Source: Roseibacillus sp. (GTDB lineage Bacteria > Verrucomicrobiota > Verrucomicrobiia > Verrucomicrobiales > Akkermansiaceae). From it: a stretch of DNA of 56,220 nt. The position numbers and the translations under genes are program-made. The notes under the pieces were generated by a model. It was not told the DNA's origin. It was given only the letters and a program-made list of their open reading frames with translations, and did no database searches. Position 1 is the stretch's first letter; every line of letters begins with the position of its first letter. Below are positions 10,673-20,706 of this stretch, one piece after another. Location: the NCBI GenBank assembly GCA_002715825.1, contig PBAI01000025.1, forward strand, positions 1 through 56,220, read 5' to 3'.

Positions 10673-12169
10673 ATGGACCTCCACGACTACCAACTCTCCA
10701 TGACCCGCCGACAGCTCTTCGGCAGGTCTGCCCTCGGACTCGGTACTGCCGCAATGGCCCAGATGCTGCCCGAGGAACTTCAGGGGGCACAAGGCAAGGC
10801 CGACCTCAACGGAGGGATTCATCATCGGGCCACTGCGAAGCGGGTTATTTATCTCTTCATGAGCGGTGGACCCAGCCATATCGATACCTGGGACTATAAG
10901 CCAAAGATGCGCGAAATGTTCGGCCAGGACCTCCCCGAACATATCCGGGATGGACAGCGGGTTACAGGGATGACAGCCGGCCAGAAAACCCACCCTGTCT
11001 GCCCGTCGAAATACGAGTTCACCAAGCATCCCAATAACGAGGACGGACTCTGGGCGAGTGAGCTGCTTGCGCAGACCGGTAAGGTTGCCAAGGAGCTCTG
11101 CGTAGTGAACAGCACCTATACGGAGGCTATCAACCACGATCCCGCCATTACCTTCATACAGACCGGAAGCCAGGTTCCGGGTCGGCCAAGCCTTGGTGCT
11201 TGGCTGAGTTACGGACTTGGAACCATGAATGAGGACCTTCCGGGCTACATCGTGATGCACGCCAAGACGAGTTTCCCTGAGCAGAGTCTTTTCAATCGCC
11301 TCTGGGGTCCCGGCTTTCTTCCTGCCGAACACCAGGGTGTCCTCCTGAGGAGCGAGGGCGATCCCGTCCTTTATCTGAGCAATCCGAAAGGCACTTCAAG
11401 AAGCGACCGACGAGCCCAGCTGAACACTCTGGCCGCTCTCAACCGTAGTCAGCACGAACAAAGCCTCGATCCACAGACTCTGGCCCGTATCAAGCAGCAT
11501 GAAATGGCCTTTCGCATGCAGACCTCTGTCCCGGAGCTGATGGATCTGACCACGGAAAGCGACAAGACCTTTGAACTTTACGGCGAAGAGGCGAGAAAGG
11601 CAGGCACCTTTGCCGCCTGCTGCCTGAACGCCCGCCGGCTTGCTGAGCGCGGTGTGCGCAATATCCAGATTTTCCACCGTGGATGGGACGCCCACGGCGG
11701 CCTTCCCCGGGAGCACGAATCCCAGTGCCGGGATATTGATCAGGCATGCTATGCCCTCATCACAGACCTGAAGCAGAGAGGGATGCTGGACGAAACACTG
11801 GTAGTGTGGGGAGGAGAATTTGGCCGGACGTCTTACTGCCAGGGCGGACTGACCAAAGAAAATTATGGGCGTGATCATCATCCTCGATGTTTCACGACTT
11901 GGATGGCCGGGGGCGGAATCAAGCCCGGAATCACCTACGGGAAAAGTGATGACTACGGGTATAATATCGCCCATCCTGATGGAACGCCCATGCGACCCAA
12001 GCCAACCATGGAGAAGTGGACCCCGGGCACCATGCATATTCATGACCGAAACGCGACGATTCTCCACCTTCTCGGTATCGATCACAAGCGTCTCACCTAT
12101 CGCTATCAGGGGAGGGATTTTCGCCTTACTGATATCGATGGTCACGTCTTGAATGACATTCTCGCCTGA
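10673..12169 (+). CDS. DUF1501 domain-containing (sulfatase-superfamily-like) protein
   Basis: 'RVIYLFMSGGPSHIDTWDYKPKM', 'VWGGEFGRT', 'HLLGIDHKRLTYRYQGRDFRLTDIDGHVL'; lies directly downstream of a DUF1549/1553 gene. Confidence 0.95.
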   Translation: MDLHDYQLSMTRRQLFGRSALGLGTAAMAQMLPEELQGAQGKADLNGGIHHRATAKRVIYLFMSGGPSHIDTWDYKPKMREMFGQDLPEHIRDGQRVTGMTAGQKTHPVCPSKYEFTKHPNNEDGLWASELLAQTGKVAKELCVVNSTYTEAINHDPAITFIQTGSQVPGRPSLGAWLSYGLGTMNEDLPGYIVMHAKTSFPEQSLFNRLWGPGFLPAEHQGVLLRSEGDPVLYLSNPKGTSRSDRRAQLNTLAALNRSQHEQSLDPQTLARIKQHEMAFRMQTSVPELMDLTTESDKTFELYGEEARKAGTFAACCLNARRLAERGVRNIQIFHRGWDAHGGLPREHESQCRDIDQACYALITDLKQRGMLDETLVVWGGEFGRTSYCQGGLTKENYGRDHHPRCFTTWMAGGGIKPGITYGKSDDYGYNIAHPDGTPMRPKPTMEKWTPGTMHIHDRNATILHLLGIDHKRLTYRYQGRDFRLTDIDGHVLNDILA

Positions 12170-12449
12170 TCCCTCGAGGGATTCTCAGTAAAGTCAGGAT
12201 CCAAGCCCTACGTTGGCGATCAGCAAGCTGACAGGGTATTCGGGAACCTTGGAGATCCGCGCCAAGCCCATCAACGGAATCGTCTTCCATGACAAAGCAC
12301 CAAGGCTACGTAGCGGGCTAAACCTTACCGGAATGCTTGTCCGCAAAAAGTTGCGCTTGCAGCCCGGAAGCTGCGAACACGCTGGCATGGCTCCGCCTCC
12401 ATCCGGCCCACCCTTGTAGTGCCGCCATGGAAACGCGCACGCTGACCCT

Positions 12450-13115
12450 CTACTTGGCCTCAGGATTACTTTGTCCCTCGCCCGCTGGATCAGCTTCATC
12501 CCCGCTGTCCACTAGCTTGGATGACCCTATCCCGAACATCGTTAGTGCCTCAAGTGTTGCATGCATGGTAGCATCGAGGGGTTGGACCGCGCTCTCCGGA
12601 ACCAACTGAATCTGCCCGAGGGTCGCGGCCGGAACCGATGGAAGAAATACGGCAACCTGACCATTCCCCAGGACCTCGATCTCGAATCCCACCGCTTGCG
12701 AGCTTGACCCCAATAAATCCACTAAAACCGGGCGAAACTGACGACCTCCCTCATGACCCAGATACTGGTGGATCAACGTCCGGATAACGCGGTAACCCGG
12801 GATTCGCTCCAGGATGCACCGCTCGGCCCAGCCCCGGACCACTTCTCCCCATTTTGTTCTCACCGTTACTCCCGTGAGGTAACAGAGCGCGACCACCAGA
12901 GTGAGTGCGACGGCGAGAACAAGGTAACTGATTGCCGGCGAATCGAAGGGAAACCACGTGACCACTGGGAGAAGCAGCTTATTAAAAACCGTCACGATCT
13001 GCCAGAGGGCAAAGCCAATAATCCCCACCGGCACCACAACAAGCACCGCACCAGTCAGAGTCGTCTTCAAAAATCCGAGGTTTTTTCCGTCCTGCTCCTC
13101 CGGTTGCTTCGACAT
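12450..13115 (-). CDS. DUF502 family membrane protein
   Basis: 'LKTTLTGAVLVVVPVGIIGFALWQIVTVFNKLL' and 'ERIPGYRVIRTLIHQYLG', typical of DUF502; two predicted TM segments. Confidence 0.85.
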   Translation of the reverse strand: MSKQPEEQDGKNLGFLKTTLTGAVLVVVPVGIIGFALWQIVTVFNKLLLPVVTWFPFDSPAISYLVLAVALTLVVALCYLTGVTVRTKWGEVVRGWAERCILERIPGYRVIRTLIHQYLGHEGGRQFRPVLVDLLGSSSQAVGFEIEVLGNGQVAVFLPSVPAATLGQIQLVPESAVQPLDATMHATLEALTMFGIGSSKLVDSGDEADPAGEGQSNPEAK

Positions 13116-13213
13116 TTCCTACTTCTGCATGAAACTCACCCCGTGTCGACGATTTGCCGAAAATCTCACTTCTTCTTTCTATCACTGGCCGCCTCAACAA
13201 GCGACCGAGGTTC

Positions 13214-15232
13214 TTACTGATCCCACTCAACAGCCTTTGACCCTGCAACCATGGGTTCGTACCAGTCGCCCCTCAACCAATCGACGATGAAACCAATCTC
13301 CCGGTCAGTCAACTGGGCCGGTCGCTCGAGGGAACCATCGTCACGGTATTTCGGTCCAAAAACTGACATCCGGTCATTACGCTTCCCGTAGAAACGCTCG
13401 TGAGAAGGGTTTCTTACGAAAGCAATCTGCCATTCCCTGTTTCCATATCCGGTTAAATCAATTCCGTCACCCTCCTCATGATAGGTGTGGCACTCCGTAC
13501 ACTCGATGGAGAGAAGCTCGCGTCCCTCCTCGATCAAACTTCGATCAGCATTATCGAGAGCTGCCTGATTCTTGAGCTGAGCCTCTGCCGAGAGAGCAAC
13601 CGCCATCGCATGAACCTCCTCGGACGGAAGATCCAGAAATATATCACTCTTAAGATACTTCAGCATCCTGCTCTTTTCGATTAATTTGGTTCCCCCGAAA
13701 TAATCCGGATGGGCAAAGGACTCTGCGTTCAAGATTCCCGCAGACCACTTCCGTGAAGCAAACCCCTTCAAGTCGGACGCACTTTGAGGATCCTTGCGGG
13801 GTTTTCCCATCCCGTCATGACCGTCAAACGAGTGGCATGAGGCACAGTTCTGGGAAAATAGCCGAGGGCCCTGCGTCAAGGCATCGTTGCGCAGTAGCGT
13901 GATTGCGCCTTCGGGTGGGATCCCATTTGGTCCGCCTGCCAAAACCTTGATCCTAGCAGCATCTCGATGAGCCGCTTCCACGGCTGCCTGATGTTCCTCA
14001 CTCGTCCAATCATGAGTGAATGCCACCAGAGTATAATGAACAAACCCTCCTAGTACAACGACCAGGAAGACCAGATTGAATATGTGGCCTATCCGCTTTC
14101 GCCCGATAAAAGGCATCAGAAACACAATGGCAGCCACGATGCCAGGTATGACGAAGGCTCCGGTAATCAGGTCAAAGTCCTTCAGGAGAGCGAAGAGAGC
14201 CATGAAATACCAGTCCGGGCGGGCTGCTGAGTAGTTCTCAGAAGGGTCTGCCGGCGCACTGAGCTCAGTTCCCACCTGCCCGACGAAGAAAAGAATTCCT
14301 CCCAACACAACGGCACATGCTACCGCATCCCGTAAGACCTGATCCGGCCAGAAATAGACATCTCCCGGACGAGGTTTGCGATCCGCCTCTTCCAGCCGTC
14401 TCTTTCGAATGTAGAGATAGACAACCCGCATCAGGCAAAGCCCCGTGAAAATAGCGGGAACGATCCCGACAAGTGGCTTGGACGCTGACGGGAATTCGTC
14501 CCAGTTGAGCCAGACGAGAGCCATCGCAAAGACCATGACAAACAGTGCTACCCACCAGAAATGACGCGCAGAGGAAGATGTCTTGCGAGGGGCTGGAGTG
14601 ATCCCGTGTTTTCGAAACAGATAAATGTGAAGCACGATAAGACCGACCAGAAGGGCCGGCAGCACTCCAGCGTGCAGTGCAAAAAAACGGGTGAGGGTGT
14701 GATGACCCGCCTCATTCCCCCCAATTAAAATCTGTTTCAGGTAATCCCCTACGAATGGAGTGTTACCGACGATATTGGTAGCGACCTCGGTGGCCCAATA
14801 CCCCTTCTGATCCCAAGGGAGCAGATAGCCGGTAAGTCCGAGTCCCATCGTTACCCCCAGCAAGGCGAGTCCGAACCAGAAATTGAACTCACGCGGGGCC
14901 TTGTATGCCCCATCCACAACCACTTGGACAAGATGCAGGACCAGCAGGACGATCATGAATTGCGAAGTCCAGTGATGAATTCCCCGCAACCAGACGCCGC
15001 CTTTCACATGCTCCTCGAGATGATGAACACTTTCCCATGCTGAATTCGCGCTCGGACTGTAGAACATCCAGAGCATGATTCCGGTGATGAACTGAACCAT
15101 GATGGCAAACGTCAGAGTGCTTCCCCACACGTAGCGCCACCGCGCACCACCGGGAATATTCTCAAAGAGTGCTTCCTGGGTAAACCGTCTGATTCCCGTC
15201 CTGTTATCGATCCAATTCAGGAGAGGTTTCAT
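13214..15232 (-). CDS. Cytochrome b (b6/subunit IV fused) with C-terminal diheme cytochrome c
   Basis: 'GYLLPWDQKGYWATEV', 'WPDQVLRDA', 'ARPDWYFMALFALLK' and two CxxCH motifs, 'CASCH' and 'CTECH'. Confidence 0.95.
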   Translation of the reverse strand: MKPLLNWIDNRTGIRRFTQEALFENIPGGARWRYVWGSTLTFAIMVQFITGIMLWMFYSPSANSAWESVHHLEEHVKGGVWLRGIHHWTSQFMIVLLVLHLVQVVVDGAYKAPREFNFWFGLALLGVTMGLGLTGYLLPWDQKGYWATEVATNIVGNTPFVGDYLKQILIGGNEAGHHTLTRFFALHAGVLPALLVGLIVLHIYLFRKHGITPAPRKTSSSARHFWWVALFVMVFAMALVWLNWDEFPSASKPLVGIVPAIFTGLCLMRVVYLYIRKRRLEEADRKPRPGDVYFWPDQVLRDAVACAVVLGGILFFVGQVGTELSAPADPSENYSAARPDWYFMALFALLKDFDLITGAFVIPGIVAAIVFLMPFIGRKRIGHIFNLVFLVVVLGGFVHYTLVAFTHDWTSEEHQAAVEAAHRDAARIKVLAGGPNGIPPEGAITLLRNDALTQGPRLFSQNCASCHSFDGHDGMGKPRKDPQSASDLKGFASRKWSAGILNAESFAHPDYFGGTKLIEKSRMLKYLKSDIFLDLPSEEVHAMAVALSAEAQLKNQAALDNADRSLIEEGRELLSIECTECHTYHEEGDGIDLTGYGNREWQIAFVRNPSHERFYGKRNDRMSVFGPKYRDDGSLERPAQLTDREIGFIVDWLRGDWYEPMVAGSKAVEWDQ

Positions 15233-15263
15233 GGTCTCAGGAGGGAGGGTTTAGCACCAATCA

Positions 15264-15923
15264 TCAGACCACTTTCTTTTCCGAAATACCTGCCTTGAAC
15301 TTCTGGAAGCGAATCCACACTTCACCTTGCTCAAGCTTTTCCCCGATGACCTCGAGGGTATCGAGCCCCCGCTTCGCCTGCGTATTATCCGGGGCCAGAC
15401 TACCATCAGTTTTGAAACTGCTCTCGTGGCACGGACAGTAATAGTGCTCACCACGATCACCCTCGTTACGATACTCAACCGCACACCCGGCATGGGGACA
15501 ACTCGCACTGAATACTACGACCTTCCGATCCGCGACTCTCTGGGCATAAACAAGCCCGAGGGGAAGGTCCTTGTAGGTAGTCCAGGCGTCGGACTTGTCA
15601 GCAATGACCTTGAACGCCTGCGGCGGACCTCCCACAACGAGACTATCAAGAGTTGTCAGGCGTGCGAGAATTCCTTCGGAGGCGCCGTTAAACAACGGGC
15701 TTAGAACCACCCGCAGACCGACCACAGTCGGGGCAGCCACAATCGCAGTGCCGAGAGCCAAGCTGCAAAACTCCCTTCGCGGGAATCCGTCACTCTTGGC
15801 TGGAGAATGTCCACCCTTGTTCATCTCCTCATCGGCACCATGTAGCCGACCAGCAGAGGGCTGTTTGAGAGTGTCCGACATGGGTACGTCGGGTATGTCA
15901 TCGTCTGTATCAATACCGGCCAT
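15264..15923 (-). CDS. Rieske [2Fe-2S] protein of the bc complex
   Basis: Cluster-binding motifs 'CPHAGC' and 'CPCHESSF'; N-terminal twin-Arg-like 'PRREFCSLALGTAIVAAPTVVG'; immediately upstream of the cytochrome b gene. Confidence 0.93.
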   Translation of the reverse strand: MAGIDTDDDIPDVPMSDTLKQPSAGRLHGADEEMNKGGHSPAKSDGFPRREFCSLALGTAIVAAPTVVGLRVVLSPLFNGASEGILARLTTLDSLVVGGPPQAFKVIADKSDAWTTYKDLPLGLVYAQRVADRKVVVFSASCPHAGCAVEYRNEGDRGEHYYCPCHESSFKTDGSLAPDNTQAKRGLDTLEVIGEKLEQGEVWIRFQKFKAGISEKKVV

Positions 15924-16064
15924 GGGTTAGTGGGTAGGATACGGCCGGAATCCTACAGACATGATCGCTGCAACTCAAGGCAGCAGCAAGATGACCTCCC
16001 CAAAATTTCTACTTTGGGAATTACCCCCTGAAATCAGCCCAGAAGGGCAGGAATCTGGCGAATT

Positions 16065-17378
16065 TCAGATCTCCCAGCCTTTTCGGGGAGCGGTGCGGAT
16101 CAATTGATCAGCGCGTGGGTTCCCTTTGGCCCTGAGCGCTGTGGCGTCCCACTCAACTTTCTCACCCGCCCGCAGCGCGACGTTTCCAAGAAGAACCATC
16201 TCCGTCAACGGAACAGAGTATTCAAAGTTGGAAAGACAGGGAGACCCTCCCTTACAGGATTCAATCCACTCCTTGTATGGATTATCTCCGACCCGTGGGA
16301 AGAGCGGGTCGGGGTCAGAAAACTGGACTTCCTGACCCTCCGAAAGAACCCGAAATCCATTGGGGTTCCACTCTCGGAAGGCAATGGTCGCCTTGGACCC
16401 GACAATCAGGCTGCCATTCTTCGGCAAGTCCTTCTCACCGATAATATCGGCACTGGGCTTCTTCCCCCCGTCATACCAGGTGAGACTGACTGGTGGAAGC
16501 TCTCCCCGGGCGGGAAACTCATAGCGAATCACACTCCATTTCGGCGCGGTGTCTTCACTCACTCCAGAGACATCCGCCTCCACACTGGTGGGCGCGCCAA
16601 GTTGCAACGCCCAGAAAGCCGCGTCCATATTATGGCATCCCATGTCCCCGAGAGCCCCAGTCCCAAAATCCCAGAAGCCACGCCATTTGAAAGGATGATA
16701 CCCATCGTGGTAGGGACGCTCCGGGGCGGGGCCCAGCCATAGATCCCAGTCGAGGTAATCGGGAACCGGCTTTGACCCCTTGGGTCGACCGATCCCCTGT
16801 GGCCAGATCGGACGGTCCGTCCAGACATGAACTTCTTTTACCTCCCCAATGATACCAGCTCGTACGACCTCCACCAGTTTGCGGGTGGAACTGTAGGAAT
16901 GTCCCTGATTTCCCATCTGGGTGACGACTTTTTTATCGCGGGAAAGCTTCAACATTTCACGAGCCTGCCACACCGTATGGGCAAGTGGTTTCTGCACATA
17001 GACATGGAGACCCAGATCCATGGCCAGCATGCTGGCTGGAAAGTGGTGGTGATCCGGGGTGCTTACCGTCACTGCATCAAGCTGATCACCAAGCTGCTCA
17101 AGCATGACACGATAATCCTTGAAGAGTTTGGCTTTGGGAAAGCGTGCCTTTCTTGCCCGCAGGGTCCTTTCATCGACGTCACACAGAGCGACAATATTCT
17201 CGCTCATGACCCCCTCACTGTCAGCCGTTCCCTTTCCTCCGGCCCCAATCACCCCGACGTTGAGTTTGCTGTTCGGAGACACCTTTCGCCCCGATGCAAA
17301 TCCAGCGGGCAGAAGACCGGAGCCTGCGACAAGAGATGAACTCTGAAGAAATCGACGCCTCGACAATGTGGTTTTCAC
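16065..17378 (-). CDS. Gfo/Idh/MocA family oxidoreductase, Tat-type signal
   Basis: 'SRRRFLQSSSLVAGSGLLPAG', 'KLNVGVIGAGGKGTADSE', 'DAVTVSTPDHHHFPASMLAMDLGLHVYVQKPLAHTVWQAR'. Confidence 0.95.
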   Translation of the reverse strand: MKTTLSRRRFLQSSSLVAGSGLLPAGFASGRKVSPNSKLNVGVIGAGGKGTADSEGVMSENIVALCDVDERTLRARKARFPKAKLFKDYRVMLEQLGDQLDAVTVSTPDHHHFPASMLAMDLGLHVYVQKPLAHTVWQAREMLKLSRDKKVVTQMGNQGHSYSSTRKLVEVVRAGIIGEVKEVHVWTDRPIWPQGIGRPKGSKPVPDYLDWDLWLGPAPERPYHDGYHPFKWRGFWDFGTGALGDMGCHNMDAAFWALQLGAPTSVEADVSGVSEDTAPKWSVIRYEFPARGELPPVSLTWYDGGKKPSADIIGEKDLPKNGSLIVGSKATIAFREWNPNGFRVLSEGQEVQFSDPDPLFPRVGDNPYKEWIESCKGGSPCLSNFEYSVPLTEMVLLGNVALRAGEKVEWDATALRAKGNPRADQLIRTAPRKGWEI

Positions 17379-17453
17379 AACGGCATCGGACGATTTTCAC
17401 GAGCTGGGGTCAAGTCGTTGAGTCGCTGAACCCGAGTTCTGGAGCAACTGGTT

Positions 17454-18422
17454 CTACCGGCATAGGCCGCGGCTCACCTCTCCCTGCATCCGGGCGTCGA
17501 GCGCCTGCTTTCCTCCGATCACATAATCGCCTCTCGACTCCCTTGCCAGAGAAGCCATGGCGCACCCCCTTTTGAGGGCAAGCTCCTGCTCCCCCTCCAT
17601 GAGGGAATAGAGCACTCCTGCTGCCAGAGCGTCACCAGCCCCGATCGGACTGACCGCCTCACCATCAAAGGCGGCGTGACTTTCAAACTGATCTCCTAGC
17701 AGAGCACTGGCTCCCTTACGGCCCTGTGTCAGGACAATATTAGCGATACCAAATTCACCCTTTAACCGACGCAGTTCCTCTTCTGCATCTCCTCCTCGTC
17801 CCCAGAGCAACTCGAGGTCCCTCTCCTTGATGAAAAGCAGATGGATGCCAGGGATGATCGTCGAGAGAACTTCCTGCGCACGGCATGGCTGCCACAGCTT
17901 CGAGCGGTAATTCACATCGAACGACACCTTCACCCCGGCCCTGCACGCCAGCTGCACAGCATCGAGGATTGCATTACGACAATCCTCCGACAGCGCTGGT
18001 GTAATTCCGGTAGCATGGAAATATTGGCTGTCATGGAGGGAATGCAGATCGAGTTCATCAATCCTCAAGCCCGCTACTGAGGCTCCGTCCCGGTCATAGG
18101 TGATCGAAGTTAGATTATCTCCAAGCCCGGCCTCCACCCACATCTGCTCCGTTCGACCTTCATCACTTCGGATCACAGAAGAAACATCGACGCCGTGCGC
18201 TTGAACACCGGAAACGACTCGTTCCCCAAGGGTCCCTCTTGCAACTTTTGAATGCCACGAAGCACGCTTGCCGAGCCGCGCGAGTGCGATCGCGCAGTTC
18301 GACTCCGCCCCCGCCACGTCGAGGCGAAGTCCCACACTCGACAGAAAAGGCACTCCCGGATCGGTAGTGAGGCTCAACATCGTGGACCCCAAAGTCGTGA
18401 AATCCCACGAACTCATTGGCAC
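17454..18422 (-). CDS. PfkB-family carbohydrate kinase (2-keto-3-deoxygluconate kinase-like)
   Basis: 'GAESNCAIALARLG', 'LTQGRKGASALLGDQ', 'EAVSPIGAGDALAAGVLYSLMEG' (GAGD motif). Confidence 0.92.
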   Translation of the reverse strand: MPMSSWDFTTLGSTMLSLTTDPGVPFLSSVGLRLDVAGAESNCAIALARLGKRASWHSKVARGTLGERVVSGVQAHGVDVSSVIRSDEGRTEQMWVEAGLGDNLTSITYDRDGASVAGLRIDELDLHSLHDSQYFHATGITPALSEDCRNAILDAVQLACRAGVKVSFDVNYRSKLWQPCRAQEVLSTIIPGIHLLFIKERDLELLWGRGGDAEEELRRLKGEFGIANIVLTQGRKGASALLGDQFESHAAFDGEAVSPIGAGDALAAGVLYSLMEGEQELALKRGCAMASLARESRGDYVIGGKQALDARMQGEVSRGLCR

Positions 18423-18491
18423 GAGACAAAGTTTTTCTTGGAGAACAAAGTCTCCACCTTGCCCTCGAAAAATATTTTCATCAAAACGCTC

Positions 18492-20414
18492 CTACGAATG
18501 AGGGGGATCAATGGTATCCCCACTCGGGGCCACCACCACGGTGGGCTTCTGAGCTTTTTCACCCTCTACTTGGGCTGCCAGCGGCATAGCCGCGATACCT
18601 GCGGCTGCTGCACCAGCAAGGAGCTGCTTTCTTTTATTGGAGTGCCCAAAGCGCTCCCTGCGAATGACGAGTGAATTTCTATCGTGAACCCGGTAGACCA
18701 CATTGCGCACCTCGTCATCCCGGAAAAACTCTCCACCGACCTTGAAAATCCGATACCATAGATGGTAATCGTCCGCTCCAAGCCCAACTGCTCTCTCCTG
18801 ATAGTTTCCAGCCTTGAGAGCAACTCTTGTCCGCATTGTTACCGAGGAGTGCGGGAGCATATTGTCATCCGAGTTACCCGTAAACATCGTATCAAGGGAC
18901 TTATTGGGCCAATGAAGCCGCGGGGTAATCTCTCCATCCTGGAGGGTGTTGAGCAGACAACCGTAAACATCCACTCCCCTCTCATCCAGCGAACGAACCG
19001 CTCTTTCGAGATAATTGGGCATTATCTGGTCGTCATAATCAAGGGGCTTGTAGAACTCGGTTTCGCACTGTGCCAGAGCCTGTCGGTGCAACCAGCTACA
19101 ATGCTCAATATCTGGCCTGAGCCCAGTGCAAATCAGAGGCAAGTCATATCGCTCAGCCAACTTTTCCCCAAAGGACCATGAGCCATCCACCAGAAGCACA
19201 GTTTTAAAATTCCTGTATGTCTGAGCTGCTATACTGTTGATTGCGTCATCGAGGAACGATGCGTCAACGCCTTCGTGGATACGAACACCAACGGTTACGC
19301 GCGCATTCTCATGCTGAAGGCCTGTATGGGTGAGGTTTGCCAGCACAGGTCGGTAAGCACTTGCATAATTGGACCCCAGAGAAAGCCGGTCGACTGACGC
19401 GAGGCACTTGACTGGATCGAGCTTGGCTGCCTTGAGGATGGCCCGATGCGCAATCTTGGCCAGCCGCTTAGGATTATCATTCCAATCAATGAGATATCCA
19501 TTGTGGCCACCCTTGATGAAATCAGCGATTCCACATGTCTTAGTAACGACAACAGGAATTCCACAGCTAAGAGCCTCTGCGGCAGTAAGCAGGAATCCTT
19601 CTTTCCTGCTATTTCCCAGCAATACGTGACACCCTTCAAGGCGGTGTCGGTAACTAAGCGCGTTGAAATCCAGAGGTCGAATATCCAACCGATCCTCAAC
19701 CCCGAGTTTCCGGGCGAGCTTCAGCACCGCTTCCATCGCTTCTCCCTGAACTCTTTGCGTATAATCCAACCCTGCAGTTTCTGCTCCGGTCCAGGCCCGC
19801 ACTATGAGTCTTGGATTTTCCGCAAGGAGATATGGCAGAGTCATGAGACCCTTGTCTTCCAGCGGGCGTCCCATCCATCCCACCACGATCCGCCCTTGGG
19901 GATCGTTTTGCCCCTTCGCCATGCAAAATTCCGTCACGGGAGGAGGAAGAACGCCCCCGTCGATGTGGCCGTTCTCCCGGATCCAGTTGGCGTACCGGTT
20001 CATGACCTTCTGGGAAACACCAGCCACTGTCATCCCCGTTTGACCCTCATAAGCCTTACTGAAATACCGCCATCCGGCGTCATCCCAAGAGTGAAGCACC
20101 AGCGAGGTAGGACGTTCCGGCAGACCATCCAATTTCCCGTAGCTCAAAAACCACGAACTCGGATCGTTGGGAGCAACCCGCGTAACCTCTCCGCAGCTGA
20201 AGCCATTCTCCATGGCTTTATCCAAGAGAGGGGTATCGTCAGACTGGCAGTAGAGGGTAGTGCGTTCCCTGACCCACTCCGGCAGCGTCTCTATGTATCG
20301 GAGCACTGCAGTCTGGGCCCCTCCGAGCGCCATATTGTGGCTTACGAAGCAAGGAGCAATCTGGGGTAGCATTGTATGCGACATAGTAAGGGCAGGTGAA
20401 CTTTCGAGGGCCAC
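18492..20414 (-). CDS. Bifunctional glycosyltransferase: N-terminal GT4-like, C-terminal GT2-like (start may be 20384)
   Basis: GT-B motif 'LLGNSRKEGFLLTAAEALSCGIPVVVTKTCGIADFIKGGHNGYLIDW'; GT-A motif 'VRIHEGVDASFLDDAINSIAAQTYRNFKTVLLVDGS...KPLDYDDQI'. Confidence 0.88.
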   Translation of the reverse strand: MALESSPALTMSHTMLPQIAPCFVSHNMALGGAQTAVLRYIETLPEWVRERTTLYCQSDDTPLLDKAMENGFSCGEVTRVAPNDPSSWFLSYGKLDGLPERPTSLVLHSWDDAGWRYFSKAYEGQTGMTVAGVSQKVMNRYANWIRENGHIDGGVLPPPVTEFCMAKGQNDPQGRIVVGWMGRPLEDKGLMTLPYLLAENPRLIVRAWTGAETAGLDYTQRVQGEAMEAVLKLARKLGVEDRLDIRPLDFNALSYRHRLEGCHVLLGNSRKEGFLLTAAEALSCGIPVVVTKTCGIADFIKGGHNGYLIDWNDNPKRLAKIAHRAILKAAKLDPVKCLASVDRLSLGSNYASAYRPVLANLTHTGLQHENARVTVGVRIHEGVDASFLDDAINSIAAQTYRNFKTVLLVDGSWSFGEKLAERYDLPLICTGLRPDIEHCSWLHRQALAQCETEFYKPLDYDDQIMPNYLERAVRSLDERGVDVYGCLLNTLQDGEITPRLHWPNKSLDTMFTGNSDDNMLPHSSVTMRTRVALKAGNYQERAVGLGADDYHLWYRIFKVGGEFFRDDEVRNVVYRVHDRNSLVIRRERFGHSNKRKQLLAGAAAAGIAAMPLAAQVEGEKAQKPTVVVAPSGDTIDPPHS

Positions 20415-20706
20415 GGAGTATACTGGAACACCGCGCTGCTGGCAACAACGACGCGATTAACAACTCACAATCGTTAGGCGGGTCTTCATCCCGGAGTATT
20501 CAAAAAATGCGGATCTGATCACAATTTCTGCGGTTTTAGGAGTCCGATCCGGCTCAATTCCCATGCTCTTAGGTGTCGACCACATTGATTTTCAGCGTTT
20601 TGGAAGTCTTTTCCAGAGATTTGCAGGAAAATGATCGATTGAAGACAAGTTAGGCCAGAGGTTGTAGAATACCGACACCATCACCCGTAGAATAGTCCGT
20701 CCCCCG

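Noticed and set aside
13214-15923. Alternative Complex III instead of a bc complex
   Set aside because: A cytochrome b with quinol-site motifs and a Rieske protein are present; ACIII subunits (ActA-F types) are not.
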